Both the position numbers and the translations under genes were made by a program. A stretch of DNA of 64,000 nt, taken from assembly GCF_910594005.1 (NCBI RefSeq), contig NC_057823.1, positions 57,472,015-57,536,014 on the forward strand. Reading direction: 5' to 3'. The notes beneath the pieces were generated by a model. That model was not told the DNA's origin. It did not search any database and saw nothing but the letters and a program-made list of their open reading frames with translations. This DNA comes from Cervus elaphus. Taxonomy: Eukaryota > Chordata > Mammalia > Artiodactyla > Cervidae. Position 1 is the first letter of the stretch; each line of letters begins with the position of its first letter. This document shows positions 11,224 to 22,645 of the stretch, piece by piece.

Positions 11224-11899
11224 ACTATACTGGGACAATTTCTTTAGATCCCCCTTTGTCAGAATTCTTTTGTTTTACAATAACAGTAATTGAATATTAA
11301 CTAATGTAAAAATAAGAGGATTTATTTACTCACATTCTGAAAAGTAGACTACAGGCTTGGCTAGATCTCATGATTCAAATACAATAGTCACATTTTTTTT
11401 TTCTTTTTCTGTCCCTCAGTCCCACTTTTATCCCAGGATGGCTTTATTGTTAAATAAACTCTTTCTCTGATGGTGGAAACAAAGTCTTCTATAGCTCCGG
11501 ATCATATCAACTTTCTACTCACTGTCCTTTAGGACAAAAAGAGAATCTCCCCTACTAACTGTCAATTTCTTAGGAAGAGAGTAATTGGCCCAGATTAGAT
11601 TTTATTTCCATCCTTGATCAATCTTTTTCCCCAAGTAAACAGAATACTCTATTAGGCCTGGGTTGTGTGACAAAATTTGGGAATTAGTGAACTGATCTGA
11701 GCCTCATGGACCAAACAGATTACTTGGAATGAGTAAGACATGGTACCCCAAATGAAGGGCCATGAAGTACACAAAAAGAGTAATCCAAAGTAATAGATAT
11801 TCAACAAACAGACTGCAGTGGTTCAAAGCAAAAATGACTGTCTTAAGGCAAGGTAAGGATAATGCTCTTAATTCATAATTTATTCCATCAGTTTTTGCT
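11224..11899. other. Unannotated unique sequence
   Basis: No recognised gene or repeat. Confidence 0.45.
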
Positions 11900-12640
11900 G
11901 TTTGCCTATTTCATTCATCTAACCATTCATCTGTCCAGCCACCCATCCATCCGTCTGTCCATTCACTACATGTTTGTGAAGCACCCACCACTTAAAAGTA
12001 GCTAAGGAATTCAAAGCTTAATAACATGTGATTTTTTTTTTGTCCTCTAGTTTCCTGTGATCAAAAGGGAAAGACAGATATTGCAAATACATATTTGGGT
12101 AGGAATGAGGAAAGATACAGAGATACTGGTTTATTAATATGTGAATTCATTTTTGTTCAATGGATGAATGAGTGAATGAATGAGCCCAACTTGCTTCATT
12201 AAAATGTTTACTTTCAGAGAAAGGGGGCAAGACAGATGATTCATAACTTCTAAACAAGTCAAAATGAAATATTTAGTAGCACTATAAATAATGAACTACT
12301 AAATATTAAATATGGGATGAATATTCCATTTGGGAATTCAAGAGCAATGTTGTGAGGAAAGTGGCATTTCAGTGGGGACTTAAAGAATGAAAAAATATTT
12401 CCATACCTGGAAGAGTTTTCCAAGCTGGAGAAACACTAGGTATAAAAGGCAAGGAAGTGCAAAATGCCTTGAATAGTTGAAAAAAAAAAAATGGTGACTT
12501 GTACACCCAAAACGCAGGATACCCGGAAGGTTAAAGAAAGAGATATGACCAGAAGGATGATATAGAGATAAATGACAGAGGATTTTGGACTTCAGAAAAA
12601 GACATGTCATGTATTTTCCATAGTTATTTTGAAGGCACTG
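11900..12640 (-). mobile_element. LINE L2 remnant
   Basis: Antisense L2 3' end. It begins with a (CATC)n-like stretch ('cacccatccatccgtctg', 11938-11965), the complement of the L2 terminal tetranucleotide repeats. Later text ('gtggggacttaaagaatg', 'tgaaggcactgccattgggg') follows the L2 antisense order. Very diverged. Confidence 0.5.
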
Positions 12641-13109
12641 CCATTGGGGTCAAGAAATTGAATCGTTTGTGAAATCATCTCTGTTTCAAAGATAACTTGG
12701 AGAATAACTGGTATTCATAAGGGCTGTCATACCTAAAGTCAGTCCAGCTCTTTCACCTCTCCATTTAGCTTCTCCATTTCTGTGAATTTGTGGAGAAATT
12801 AGACATTTTAAAATATTTAAGAACCATTTTCTCTGAAGAAAATAGACTTCCACTAGCAGAGCACTTGAGTAGTGAAAATTATTTATTTTAGAACTGTCAC
12901 CATTCCTGGAGAAGAAACCAAAGTCTGTGATTACATGGGCTATTTTGCTTCAATTTATTCAAGATTAAGTTGCAGCAAGATCTTCAATTTATTCAAGACT
13001 AAGTTGCAGCAAGGTCAAGGAACACAGAGTCCTAACTACCTTCATGTTCATACCTAATGCCATGGGGGAGAGCTCCGGAACCTTTTAGCACTCTCAGAGC
13101 TTCTGTTAA
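12641..13109. other. Unannotated; contains a 34-bp tandem duplication
   Basis: 12948-13015 holds two copies of a 34-bp unit ('cttcaatttattcaaga..' start at 12948 and 12982) differing at only a few positions. The rest is unique. Confidence 0.6.
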
Positions 13110-13760
13110 ATATTAAGTAAACCTGAATTTTAGCAGGCAGACTGCGAATAGGTTTGTTTCATTTCCACCTCTGTTAACATGCCCTCGTTCACACTTTTTT
13201 GTCAAGAGAAGAGAGACATACGAAGGAATTTGTGTTTGGGGGTACAGGGAAGGTATTTCGGAAAATAATTCCCTTCTGAAAGAAAGGAAAGTGAGAAAAT
13301 GTTCATCTTCAGGTTTTATTTTTTCATCTTTGGGACCAGAGTTGGAAGGCATCACATGCAGTTGTGGATTGACGTACGCAGTGCAGGAAAGAGTCACTAG
13401 GGCCGTAAACTCAGGGAGAGTGGCATTTCTCCATCTGTACTGGCAACAACACGATTCATATAACCACACCACCTCTTCCTTGAAGACAGACAGCCCCCAC
13501 GTGAGATATGATCCTGTTGCTGGCAAGTGGGATGTGAGTGATAAGCCCTTTGAATGCAAGGCATCAGTTCTCACTTCGGAAGGTCTGGCCCACACAGCCA
13601 CCCTGGCCCATCCCACGCACCCTCACCCTCCCCAGAAGGAGGAATTCAGAAGTGTTAAAACAAGAAGAAAGTTTGTAGACCACCACATTCTTTTTTTCAT
13701 GGAGAAAGTAAGACTGAGAAAAGCTGTTCATTGTTGCTCAATATTGATCATATAGCTACT
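13110..13760. other. Unique GC-richer block, possible conserved element
   Basis: This ~650-bp block is visibly richer in G, C and CpG than its AT-rich neighbourhood and contains no recognised transposon. Both strands are open over about 460-500 bp (13291-13755 plus, 13113-13616 minus). The double-strand openness is compositional rather than clear evidence of coding. I recognise no protein domain. It could be a conserved non-coding element, part of an unrecognised exon, or an old single-copy remnant. Confidence 0.4.
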
Positions 13761-13829
13761 AATGCTGAAAAAGTATCTCTTGTGTGTGAATAGTGCTTTC
13801 CAGTTTATGAAGCATCTTCAGACCTAGTC

Positions 13830-13990
13830 CCACCTCCAGTTCTCACAGTACATCATTGAGGGGGTATTTATTATCTCTATTTTATAGATGAGGAAACTAA
13901 ACTCAGAGAAGTTAAAGTAGCTCATCTAAATCCAAAGAGCTAGCAAGAATTAAAAGTCAATTCTGAAACTGTGATATTCTGAGTATTAGG
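13830..13990 (-). mobile_element. MIR SINE
   Basis: Antisense MIR core: 'tattttatagatgaggaaac', then 'tcagagaagttaaagtag', then 'gagctagcaagaatt'. It is interrupted to the right by the Bov-tA at 14016. Confidence 0.85.
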
Positions 13991-14015
13991 CCACCACTGT
14001 TGCCCCTTCGACATT

Positions 14016-14228
14016 GTTGCTGTTGTTTAGTTGCTAAGTCATGTCCGACTTTTTTGCGACCCTGTGGACTGTAGCCTGCCAGGCTCCTCTGTCTGTGTGA
14101 TCTCCCAGGCAAGAATACTGGAGTGGATTGCCATGCTCTCCTCCAGGGTATCTTCCCACCAAGGGACCAAACCCAGGTCTCCTGCATTGGTAAGTGGGTG
14201 CTTTACCACTGAGCCATCAGGGAAGCTC
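14016..14228 (-). mobile_element. Bov-tA SINE
   Basis: Complete reverse-oriented copy: 'gttgctgttgtttagttgc' to 'gagccatcagggaagctc'. Confidence 0.94.
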
Positions 14229-14373
14229 TCAAATAATGTCCTTCAAAGGATCCTTTGTTTGCTGTCATTATGAGAGATTCCAAAGGAAAATTAAAAAAGA
14301 TTTCCCTGAGCTCCTAGGGAATCATGAGCATGGAGGCTCCACTGGATGCAAGACTAGGGAGTGGACATAGTAC

Positions 14374-14585
14374 GTGTGCTGGGCTTCGTTGCTTCACTTG
14401 TGTCCATCTCTTTGTCTTTTCATGGACTGTAGTCCACCAGGTTCCTCAGTCCATGAGAGTCTCTAGGCAAGAAGACTGGAGTGGATTGCCATGCCCTCCA
14501 GGGATCTTCCCGACCCAGGGATCAAACCCACATCTCCAGCGTCTCCTGCATTGCAGGCAGATTCTTTACTGCTGAGCCAAGCCCT
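14374..14585 (-). mobile_element. Bov-tA SINE
   Basis: Reverse-oriented copy, 'gtgtgctgggcttcgttgc' to 'ctgctgagccaagccctg'. It has small deletions in the body and head and is more diverged than the neighbouring copy 145 bp upstream. Confidence 0.92.
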
Positions 14586-14688
14586 GAATGTGGTACACTA
14601 AGTACTGTTCCCATCACAGAAAAGTTACAATGTAACCAGGACCACTAGAGCAGCACATATTAAGTAGAAAAGTCAAAGTGAGCCACAA

Positions 14689-14959
14689 CACAGAGGTGGA
14701 AGGAAAAGGTGAGATAAATTGAGAAAGTACCATAGACATACTACCACGTGTGAAATAGCTAGCTGCTGTACAGCACAGGGATCTTAACCTGGTGATTTGT
14801 GATGACCTACAAGGGTGGTATGCGGTGCAGGTGGGGGGTGGGAGGGAGGCTGAAGATTGAGGGAATATATGTATACATATCGCTGATTCACATTGTGGTA
14901 CAGCAGCAATCAACACAACATGCAAAGCAACTATACTCCGATAAAAAACAAAAAACAAG
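14689..14959 (+). mobile_element. 5'-truncated L1 (L1-BT-like 3' end) with 11-bp TSD
   Basis: Sense L1 3' end: 'tgctgtacagcacaggga', 'gggggtgggagggaggc', 'tatatgtatacatatcgctg', and an A-rich tail with 'ataaaaaacaaaaaacaa'. The TSD 'gtgagccacaa' at 14678-14688 and 14960-14970 is perfect, so the element is about 270 bp and fairly young. Confidence 0.9.
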
Positions 14960-15114
14960 GTGAGCCACAATAAGTGGCCAGTGGTCCTAGCAACATTTGA
15001 TGGAGGAGTTGAGAGAAGTGAGGGATGAGTGAAGGCTGAAGAAATACAGAGAGGCTGACAATTAAGCCTTACAGAGGGATAAAAGCTAGAACTTTCATGG
15101 CACATTAACCTGAA

Positions 15115-15300
15115 TCAGTGAACCTAGAATCACCTTATACTGCCTGCAATTTTGGATAAGTCACGGAAGTCCTCCACACCTCCATTTCCTCATCTATATA
15201 GTGGGGTAACTCATATATCTTGGGGTTCTGATGAAGACCAAGTAGGATAAAATATCTCAAGTACTTTGGATAGACTTAGCCAAGAAATATTTTTTTAAGG
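15115..15300 (+). mobile_element. MIR SINE
   Basis: Sense MIR 3' half: 'gataagtcacggaagtcct', 'ctccatttcctcatctata', 'tggggtaactc', then the 'aagtactttggatag' part. Confidence 0.72.
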
Positions 15301-15796
15301 TTTTGATAAATACATGGAATTTAGACTGGCCCAGCTGAGTGGGTAAGATGTTAGGGGCTGATCCACTTGCTGCATGTTATGGTTAAGCAAAAAATGCAGC
15401 CACACCTCTGTGTATCTGGTTTGGCTACAGGTTTGCTTGGGCTGACTTCGGTGGATACTGGCAAAGAGGCGTGAAATGCCCTGGGTTGATTGTTATACCA
15501 AGAACATCAATATTTGTAAATGGGTGCTTTTAGAGCTCAATGAGAGCCTTAACTCAAGCTTGGGTTTGTAAGGGAAACCAGTGGAGCACTGTAAAGTCAC
15601 CCAGCAATACCTCTGAGGCAGTGATGGCTAGAAACAGGAGATGATCTGACTGCCCTAAAAATGCCCAAAATGTCTCAGAGATGTGAACATGTCTCTAGGG
15701 CAGATCCTTCTTTTTCTTAAAAGGGATCACTGAGAGAGTTCTCTTGATCATTCTATTGACATTCAAATGTGTATTTTATATTAGTTAACGTGGCCA
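15301..15796. other. Unannotated unique sequence
   Basis: No recognised gene or repeat. Confidence 0.45.
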
Positions 15797-16254
15797 TACC
15801 AAAGGTCCATCTAGTCAAGGCTATGGTTTATCCAGTGGTCATGTATGGATGTGAGAGTTGGACTATAAAGAAAACTGAGCTCCAAAGAACTGATGCTTTT
15901 GAACTGTGGTGTTGGAGAAGACTCTTGAGAGTCCCTTGGACTGCAAGGAGATCAAACCTGTCCATCCTAAGGGAGATCAGTCCTGGGTGTTCATTGGAAG
16001 GACTGATGTTGAAGCTGAAACTCCAGTACTTTGGTCACCTGATATGAAGAACTGACTCATTGGAAAAGACCCTGATGCTGGGAAAGATTGAGGGCAGGAG
16101 GAGAAGGGGATGACAGAGGATGAGATGGTTGGATGGCATAACCAACTCAATGGACATGGGTTTGGGTGAACTCCGGGAGTTGGTGATGGACAGTGAGGCC
16201 TGGCATGCTGTGTTTCATGGGGTCACAAAGAGTCAGACAAAATGAGCGACTTCA
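15797..16254 (+). mobile_element. BovB LINE 3' end (sense)
   Basis: Sense-oriented BovB covering the C-terminal ORF2 block. The plus frame 15769-16047 includes MYGCESWTIKK and FELWCWRRLLRVPWTARRSN, about 80 codons uninterrupted. It is followed by the 3' UTR ('gggaaagattgagggcagg'). The usual BovB tail is replaced by Bov-A2 interior sequence after 'gagtcagacaaaatgagcga'. Confidence 0.94.
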
Positions 16255-16414
16255 CTTTCACTTTTCACTTTCATGCATTGGAGAAGGAAATGGCAACCCA
16301 CTCCTGTGTTCTTGCCTGGAGAATCCCAGGGACAGCGGAGCCTGGTGGGCTGCATCGCTGGAGTCGCACAGAGTCGGACATGACTGAATTGACTTAGCAG
16401 CAGCAGCAGCAGAA
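16255..16414 (+). mobile_element. Bov-A2 second monomer fused to BovB
   Basis: 'cactttcatgcattggagaa', 'ctggagaatcccagggacag' and a terminal (CAG)n at 16399-16413 are Bov-A2 features. The preceding sequence is BovB, with no first Bov-A monomer and no TSD between them, so the two are joined within their shared 'gagtcggacacgactgag'-type segment. Confidence 0.88.
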
Positions 16415-16482
16415 GCAGAGGACCTTGATGAGAAACAGTGCATCTCTGAAAAAAACTGGCAGAGAAGGGGGCTGGAGGGCTG

Positions 16483-16832
16483 CATTAGTTTCCTAGGGCT
16501 GTTATAACAAAGTGTCACAGGTTGGGTGGCTTAGAAACAGAAATTTATTTTCACACAGTTCTGGAGGCCAGAAGTCCAAGATGTAAGTGATACCTTTCTC
16601 CATGGCTTGTCGATGGTTGTCTTTTTGTTCATGTGACATTCTGCTTCTGTGTGAGTGTCTGTACGAACTTCATCTTCTGATAAGGACACCTCTCGCACTG
16701 GCCTAGGGTCCACCCTAATGGCCTCATTTTAACTACCTCTTGCTGTATATTTAAATACAGTCATGTTCTGAGGCCCTGGGGGTTAGGAATTCAACACAGG
16801 AATTTGGGAAGAACATAATACAGCCTGTAACA
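16483..16832 (-). mobile_element. Solo LTR, ERVL-MaLR (MLT1-like)
   Basis: Antisense LTR of about 350 bp: 'ttagtttcctagggctgtta', 'cacagttctggaggccagaa', 'ggcctagggtccaccctaat', ending near 'acataatacagcctgtaaca'. No internal region is present. Confidence 0.8.
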
Positions 16833-17370
16833 AAGATGCCAGAAAATATTGCAGATTCCCTTGACAGGCCATGAAACAAAAATTTGGTGGAAGATATAAA
16901 ATGAGAGAAATAGAGGCAACAACAATGTGGCAAAAGTCTGGGCCATGGTGAGCAACAGTTCAGCAATGGTCACAGCCTACTATGACAGAGGAGAGATGAT
17001 CAACTTGCAGGGAGCAGGCAGTGATAACTAGTTTTAAGTCAAATTCTCTTCATCTCAGTTGACATGACTCTATATTTAAGTTTTAAGGAAAGAAAGTTTA
17101 TTATCCACTACAGCTTGCTTTTAGTCTCTTGTTAGCACTGTCTTGGGAATGAAGTGGTATATGGGGGACTACAGTGGTCAAAGTTTTAAAGCAGAACCAA
17201 GGGGAAAGAATGAAATGACAAGGAGAGGTGGGGACAAAATGTCCCTCCTGGATGAAGCATTCCTCCCCTTAGGGAAGGAGCTAGAAGCAACAGGACAGAG
17301 CAAGAAAGGAGAAAAACATCCAAGACATACCATCACTCCCTGGAATTATTCAGAACTATTGGGAGGGATT
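16833..17370. other. Unannotated unique sequence
   Basis: No recognised element. An open frame of 90 codons at 17143-17415 runs into the T-run at 17373-17392 and shows no known motif. Confidence 0.45.
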
Positions 17371-17414
17371 GGATTTTTTTTTTTTTTTTTTTGTATTCAG
17401 GAAGGATCTGGTTA

Positions 17415-17596
17415 ACTTCTTTTGTGACTCTGTGAACTGTAACCCATCAGGCTCCTCTGTCCATAAGATTTCCCAGGCAAGAATACTGAAGTGAAGTTGC
17501 CATTTCCTACTCCAGGGGGTCTTCCTGACCCAGGGATTGAACCCCACATCTCCTTGCAGGCAGATTGTTTACCGCTGAGCCATCAGGAAAGCCCAA
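17415..17596 (-). mobile_element. Bov-tA SINE, tail end missing
   Basis: Reverse-oriented copy ('tgtgactctgtgaactgtaa' to 'gagccatcaggaaagccc') lacking the usual 'agtcgctcagtc' end. A 20-bp T-run lies upstream at 17373-17392. Confidence 0.9.
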
Positions 17597-17864
17597 GTTT
17601 TGGGGTAAACAGATCTAAAAGCTTTTATAATAAAGATAAGAGGGCAAAACTGAAGTCTAAGTGGGTAACTTCTCTACTCAGGACCTCCATGACTGCTTAT
17701 TTCTTTAGGATGAAATTCAGTCTTCTCACTGTAGCAACAACTCCTGCTTCATCTAGTCTGGTCCATTCCTGCCACTTCACCAGGTACCAGTCTTTTCATT
17801 CTCAACCATCTATGCTGGCATTCATTTTCCCCATCCAATGTGCCATTCTCCTTTCTGCCTTAGT

Positions 17865-18299
17865 AAGTCAGTCAGTTCAGTTACTCAGTCATGTCCGACT
17901 CTTTGTGACCCCATGGACTGCAGCACACCAGACCTCCCTGTCCATAAACAACTCCTGAATCTTGCTCAAACTCATGTCCATCAAGCTGGTGATGCCATCC
18001 AACTATCTCATCCTCTGTTGTCCCCTTCTCCTCCTGCCTTCAATCTTTCTCAGCATCAGGGTCTTTTCTAATGAGTCAGTCCTTAGCATCAGGTGGCCAA
18101 CGTATTGGAGCTTCAGCTTCAGTATCAGTCCTTCCGATGAATATTCAGGACTGATTTCCTTTAGGGTTGACTGGTTTGATCTTCTTGCAGTCCAAGGGAC
18201 TCTCAAGAGTCGTCTCTATCACCACAGTTCAAAAGCATCGATTCTTCAGTGCTCAGAATTCTTTATGGCCCAACTCTCATATCCATACATGACTACTGT
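17865..18299 (-). mobile_element. BovB LINE, 3' ~435 bp, nested in L2
   Basis: Antisense BovB from '(tcagt)n' and 'catgtccgactctttgtgac' to 'ccatacatgactact'. The minus strand keeps a 67-codon piece of the ORF2 C-terminus. Confidence 0.94.
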
Positions 18300-18374
18300 A
18301 TCTAAGGGTCCATTCATCCCTTCATCTTCTTCGGAACTTCTCATAAGTTCTCCTTCTTTGTCATTCAGATCTCA

Positions 18375-18476
18375 TCTTTTTAAATTTTTTTTTTATTGGA
18401 GTATAGTTATGTTAGTTTCTACTGTAAATACTGGACAATATTGTGTTAGTTTATACTGTACAGCAAAGTGAATCAG

Positions 18477-18512
<36 letters not shown>

Positions 18513-18595
18513 GTCTCCCCTCTGTTTTGGATTTCCTTCCCATTTAGGTCACCACAAAGTATCGAGTAGTGTTTCTTGAGCTATACAATTTCATC
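18375..18595 (-). mobile_element. L1 3' end, nested in L2, with (GT)n/(TA)n
   Basis: Antisense L1 3' UTR: 'tttttattggagtatagtta', 'actgtacagcaaagtgaatc', 'ggatttccttcccatttagg'. A (GT)n run at 18477-18492 and (TA)n at 18503-18512 replace its usual 'gttatacatatacatatat' stretch. Confidence 0.85.
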
Positions 18596-19254
18596 TTAAA
18601 GCCCACATTCTTCAGTAAGCTTCTCTGACTACTCTAAGGAAGCCACCCTCCCCATCATCTTTATTAACTATTACTTATTAGGTTTTTATGTATTTATTTT
18701 TTCATGTATTTTGCATTTATGTCCACTAGGATAGAAGCATCTTGAGAGGAGTGAGCCTATTTCTTGTTCTCTGCCATGCCCCCAGCAGAGGAATCATTTG
18801 TTGAATAAGTGAGTAAATGAATGAATATCACCCTCATCCACCTTCAGGGGCATAGCCTCCACAGGGCACAACCCTTTCTACACAGATTAGAAAGCCATAT
18901 GTTCAAAACATTCATTTTGGGGCAAATATTTAATCTCTTCTTTACTAAACTTTTTAATCAAAACTATTTTTCCTCTCACCCACTGAAAGCTTTAAAATAA
19001 TTTACAAACCTTAGAATCACTTGCTTTGAAAGAACATCTAAGGAGTCCAGTTATCCCACTTAGTGCTTCATATGCCACTGCATTACTCCTACTAAGAGGC
19101 TTTCTCATGTCTACATGAATACTTACAGTAATGGAGGACTGCTGCCTGCCCACCCCCCCGAAACATACACGCACAAAGTAGTCCAATTTATCTTCTGACA
19201 ACCTCCTATGTTAGAATTCTTGCACATAGGGAAAAGTTAGCTTCCTTTTATTCT

Positions 19255-20030
19255 CTCATTTATTCCATCACTGACTCACACTGATGAAGAAAGCATCTTG
19301 TCATGTGTTAACCACTGCACTAGCTCTGTGAATTAATATAAAGGGCTACGGTACAGTAGTGTGCAATAGAGGCAGTCTTTTCCCCCATGGAATGTTCGAG
19401 GGAGCTGTGATAACAGATTTCCTATACATAATTACAAGGAAGGCACTAGAAAAGAGGTAGATGGTGCCATTAGAGCCCATAACTGAAGGATATAGCCTGG
19501 ACGTGAAGGGAGGAGTGTGTGTGTGTGAAGTGTAGAGAATGAACAGATGGGTAGATGGAACGTTGAGGAGAGTCAGTGGAGTTCTTAAAGAAGGAAGGGT
19601 GGTTGCAAGCAAAGGGAGAAATGTATCTGAAGATTCTAACACACTGAACACACTGCAGAGGCTTCAACATGAAATAACATGGACGTTTGAATATCATCTT
19701 TCTCAAAGAATTCCACTGTGGCTGAAGCAGAGACCATGGGCAAGGAGATGTAGCAGATGGGAGATGAATAGCAAGATAATTCAGGGTATTAGACTGTCTA
19801 AACTTCAACTTTATCCAAAGTGATGTAATATTATCAACAGGTTGTAAACAAAGACATGATTTAGTGAGAAGCAAAAGTGAAATAAGGAGATGAGTTATGA
19901 GACTGTGGTTGTATTCCCCACAAGAGATGAAAATGACTTTGGACCAGAGTGGTGGAGAGTTTACATGGAGAGAAACTGAAAGACCAGAGAGATACTTAGG
20001 AATCTGAACCCGCATGTTGATGCTAGTTCC
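19255..20030 (-). mobile_element. LINE L2 remnant
   Basis: Antisense L2 3' region, from 'tctcatttattccatcactg' through 'tgtgataacagattt', 'gaggcttcaacatg..' and 'tgaagcagagaccatg'. A (GT)n run lies at 19516-19528. Diverged, with unclear internal boundaries. Confidence 0.45.
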
Positions 20031-21542
20031 CTTTGCTCAATTATGCAACATAAATAGTTTCATATTTCAGTTGACCCCACTTCAACTCTTTGAAAGTAAA
20101 CCTTGCCCCTGCTATCCTGTATCCCAGGTTGTTCTTGTCTAAGTATCACAGCCATCATCCTTCCAACTGTCATTCAAACACCATCATCTGACGCCCTATA
20201 TCATTCTAGTTACTCTAGTCCAGGTACACACCCACTCAATGTCTGTTGATGATGTATCTCATGGTACCTCCAAATATACATCTTAACCCTCAAGTTGTAG
20301 AAAGGGACAAAGAATATTTGCTTGGAGAGGTGAATCAAGAAGGAAGAAAAATAGAAGAAATAATCATCTGGCTCTGAAAGCTTCATGAACCAATCATATT
20401 CCGTTAGACCTCAGGGCCTGTTTTTGTAACCAGCATCCTTTAAACTTTTCTGCATAATAAGGTATGACACAAAGATTAACCAATAAATATTAAATCTACA
20501 AACAAATTTAAGAAACAGTGCTTAGTGAAGCAAAAATTATCCCGGTCCTAAAAGACGGGCCTGCTTTTTCTTATGATCACGGAAGGGGGTGATTTCTGAG
20601 AGCAGAAGCACAGCCAGGTCCATCAAAAATACCAGTCACAGAGACACATTTATTTAGAACCAGCATATTCTGTTGACATCTCTCCAGGAGAAGGAACCAG
20701 AAACTGACATTAGCTTTAGATCTAAGCTGAGGCTGCAGCATGAAATCATATGGACACCTGGGTGTTATCTTCCCCAAAGAGTTTCATTTTATATAAATTA
20801 TAGGAAACCTGACACACATATTAAAATTTACTATGGTTGAATGAGAGTCAGGGGGGAAAAAAAGAGACAAATGTTGCTTCCAGTAATAACATCCATTATC
20901 ACCTGATACACGTTTTGTTCTCTTGGGGGCATTTCCTGACACAGATTTTCACACCAACCAAAATTTTGTTTCAATGGAAATACAGCAGATGTATTCAACC
21001 ATGAAGAAGATCTGGCTAAAATAAAAGAAAAAACCTGCTCTTTTTTTTTTTTTTTTTTAAATTTGGGACTGAACTTTGTCACCATCAGCTCTGTGGAGTC
21101 AGGCACCCATCAGTAACATTGATAGAGTGTCAGCTTTGAGCACGAGCCTTGAAACTGGATGTCTGTTAAGGCCCAGCAGCTTAGGACACCAGAGGAAACC
21201 CTTGGCATGCCACAAGATCAGGTGTCTGTGTTAGCTCACAGGGTGCCCAGATGTACTCCAGAAGTGAAAATCCTGGAACCTTCTAGTTTCCTCTGCACTC
21301 TCCTTTCGACCAAGTTCCATGCAGATAAAATCCTAGAGAATCTCACCTCAGCTGTTACGACCAAGGTCTTAGTCATAGACACAAATACAAATATCAAATC
21401 ATGTCCCTTTGGTTTCCTGTCACTGAGAACTCTGAGCAGAAATATGTCACTGGAAGAGGAAAGGCAAGCTTTGTGAAGGACAGTTTCCAGCAGAAGTATT
21501 CCCTGCAATATAGCTGTCCTGTCACTTGAAGTGTTCTATTTT
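20031..21542. other. Unannotated unique sequence
   Basis: No repeat or gene recognised. There is a T-run at 21042-21058. A 105-codon plus frame (21159-21476) and a 90-codon minus frame (21236-21508) overlap in a slightly GC-richer part and carry no known motif. Confidence 0.45.
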
Positions 21543-22089
21543 CAGTTCAGTTCAGTTCAGTCACTCAGTTGTGTCCGACTCTGCAACACCATGAACTGCA
21601 GCACGCCAGACTTCTCTGTCCACCAACTCCCGGAGCCTACTCAAAATCATGTCCATCATATCAGTGATGCCTCCAACCATCTCATCCTCTGTCGTCCGCT
21701 TCTCCTCCTGCCCTCAATCTTCCCCAGCATCAGGGTCTTTTCCAGTGAGTCAGTTCTTCACATCAGGTGGTCAAAGTATTGGAGTTTCAGCTTCAGCATC
21801 AGTCCTTCCAATGAATATTCAGGACTGATTTCCTTTAGGATTGACTGGTTGGATCTCCTTGCAGTCCAAGGGACTCTCAAGACTCTTCTCCAACACCACA
21901 ATTCAAAAGCATCAATTCTTCGGCACTCAGCTTTCTTCATGGTCCAACTCTCACATTCATACATGACTACTGGAAAAACCATAGCTTTGACTAGATGGAC
22001 CTTTGTTGGTAAAGTAATGTCTCTACTTTTTAATACACTGTCTAGGTTGGTCATAGCTTTTCTGCCAAGGAGCAAGCATCTTTTAATTT
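21543..22089 (-). mobile_element. BovB LINE, 3' ~550 bp
   Basis: Antisense copy starting at the terminal (TCAGT)n array 'cagttcagttcagttcag', the complement of the BovB 3' tail. The minus frame 21758-22075 (105 codons) keeps the ORF2 C-terminal block with KAMVFPVVMYECESWT and WCWRRVLRVPWTARRSNQS. Confidence 0.96.
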
Positions 22090-22169
22090 AATATCTGTCA
22101 AAATCATTTGACTTGAAGCTTGGTTTCAGTGAACAACTAGCAGTATAATTAATTAATGATAATGATGAT

Positions 22170-22345
22170 TATATTGATTTCAAGATCATTGTCTGCCAGG
22201 CACAATGTTCAGTGCCTCATGTGATTGATGTCATAGAATCTTTACAAAACCTTCCTAAGGTAAGTGTTATTGTTATCCTCATTTTACTCAAAGAACATAT
22301 AGCTAATGAAAAATGAAGATTCAGATATGATCTGTATGACTTGTG
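22170..22345 (-). mobile_element. MIR SINE
   Basis: Antisense MIR: 'gtctgccaggcacaatgttc', 'gtaagtgttattgttatcct', 'cattttactcaaagaac'. Confidence 0.7.
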
Positions 22346-22369
22346 GACACTGCGTCTTTTTGTTTGTAT

Positions 22370-22645
22370 TTTAATTAAGACTTTTTAGAGCACTTTAGGG
22401 TTCATAGCAACATTTAGGGGAAGGGACAAAGATTTCTCCTATACCCTTTGCCTCCCCACATGCATAGCTTCTCTAATCTTCAACATCCCCCACCAGAGGG
22501 GTACATTTGTTACAATGATAAACCCACATCCCATAATCACCCCAAATCTATGGTTTGCATTAGGATTCACTGTTGGTGTTGTATGCTCTATGGGTTGGGA
22601 CAAGTATATAATAACATGTATCTATAATTTTGGTATCATAAAGAG
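22370..22645 (-). mobile_element. Old L1 3' end fragment
   Basis: 'tttagagcactttagggttc', 'cccacatgcatagcttctct', 'catcccccaccagaggggta' and 'ggttgggacaagtatataat' match the complement of an old L1M 3' UTR. Confidence 0.65.

Larger units (their letters stand above)
17640..18840 (+). mobile_element. LINE L2 3' end, split by BovB and L1
   Basis: Sense L2 in three parts: 17640-17864 ('aggatgaaattcagtcttct', 'cacttcaccaggtaccag'), 18300-18374 and 18596-18840 ('ttctctgactactctaagga', 'aatcatttgttgaataagtg', 'gtaaatgaatgaat'). It ends with the L2-type tetranucleotide terminus. Order and orientation agree across both interruptions. Confidence 0.75.

Noticed and set aside
13113..13755. Protein-coding exon (154 and 167 codons on opposite strands)
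   Set aside because: Openness on both strands is compositional, no domain is recognisable and no convincing splice sites were identified. Kept only as a candidate conserved block.
15769..16047. Novel 92-codon gene
   Set aside because: The translation is the BovB ORF2 C-terminal block, seen in at least eight other copies here.
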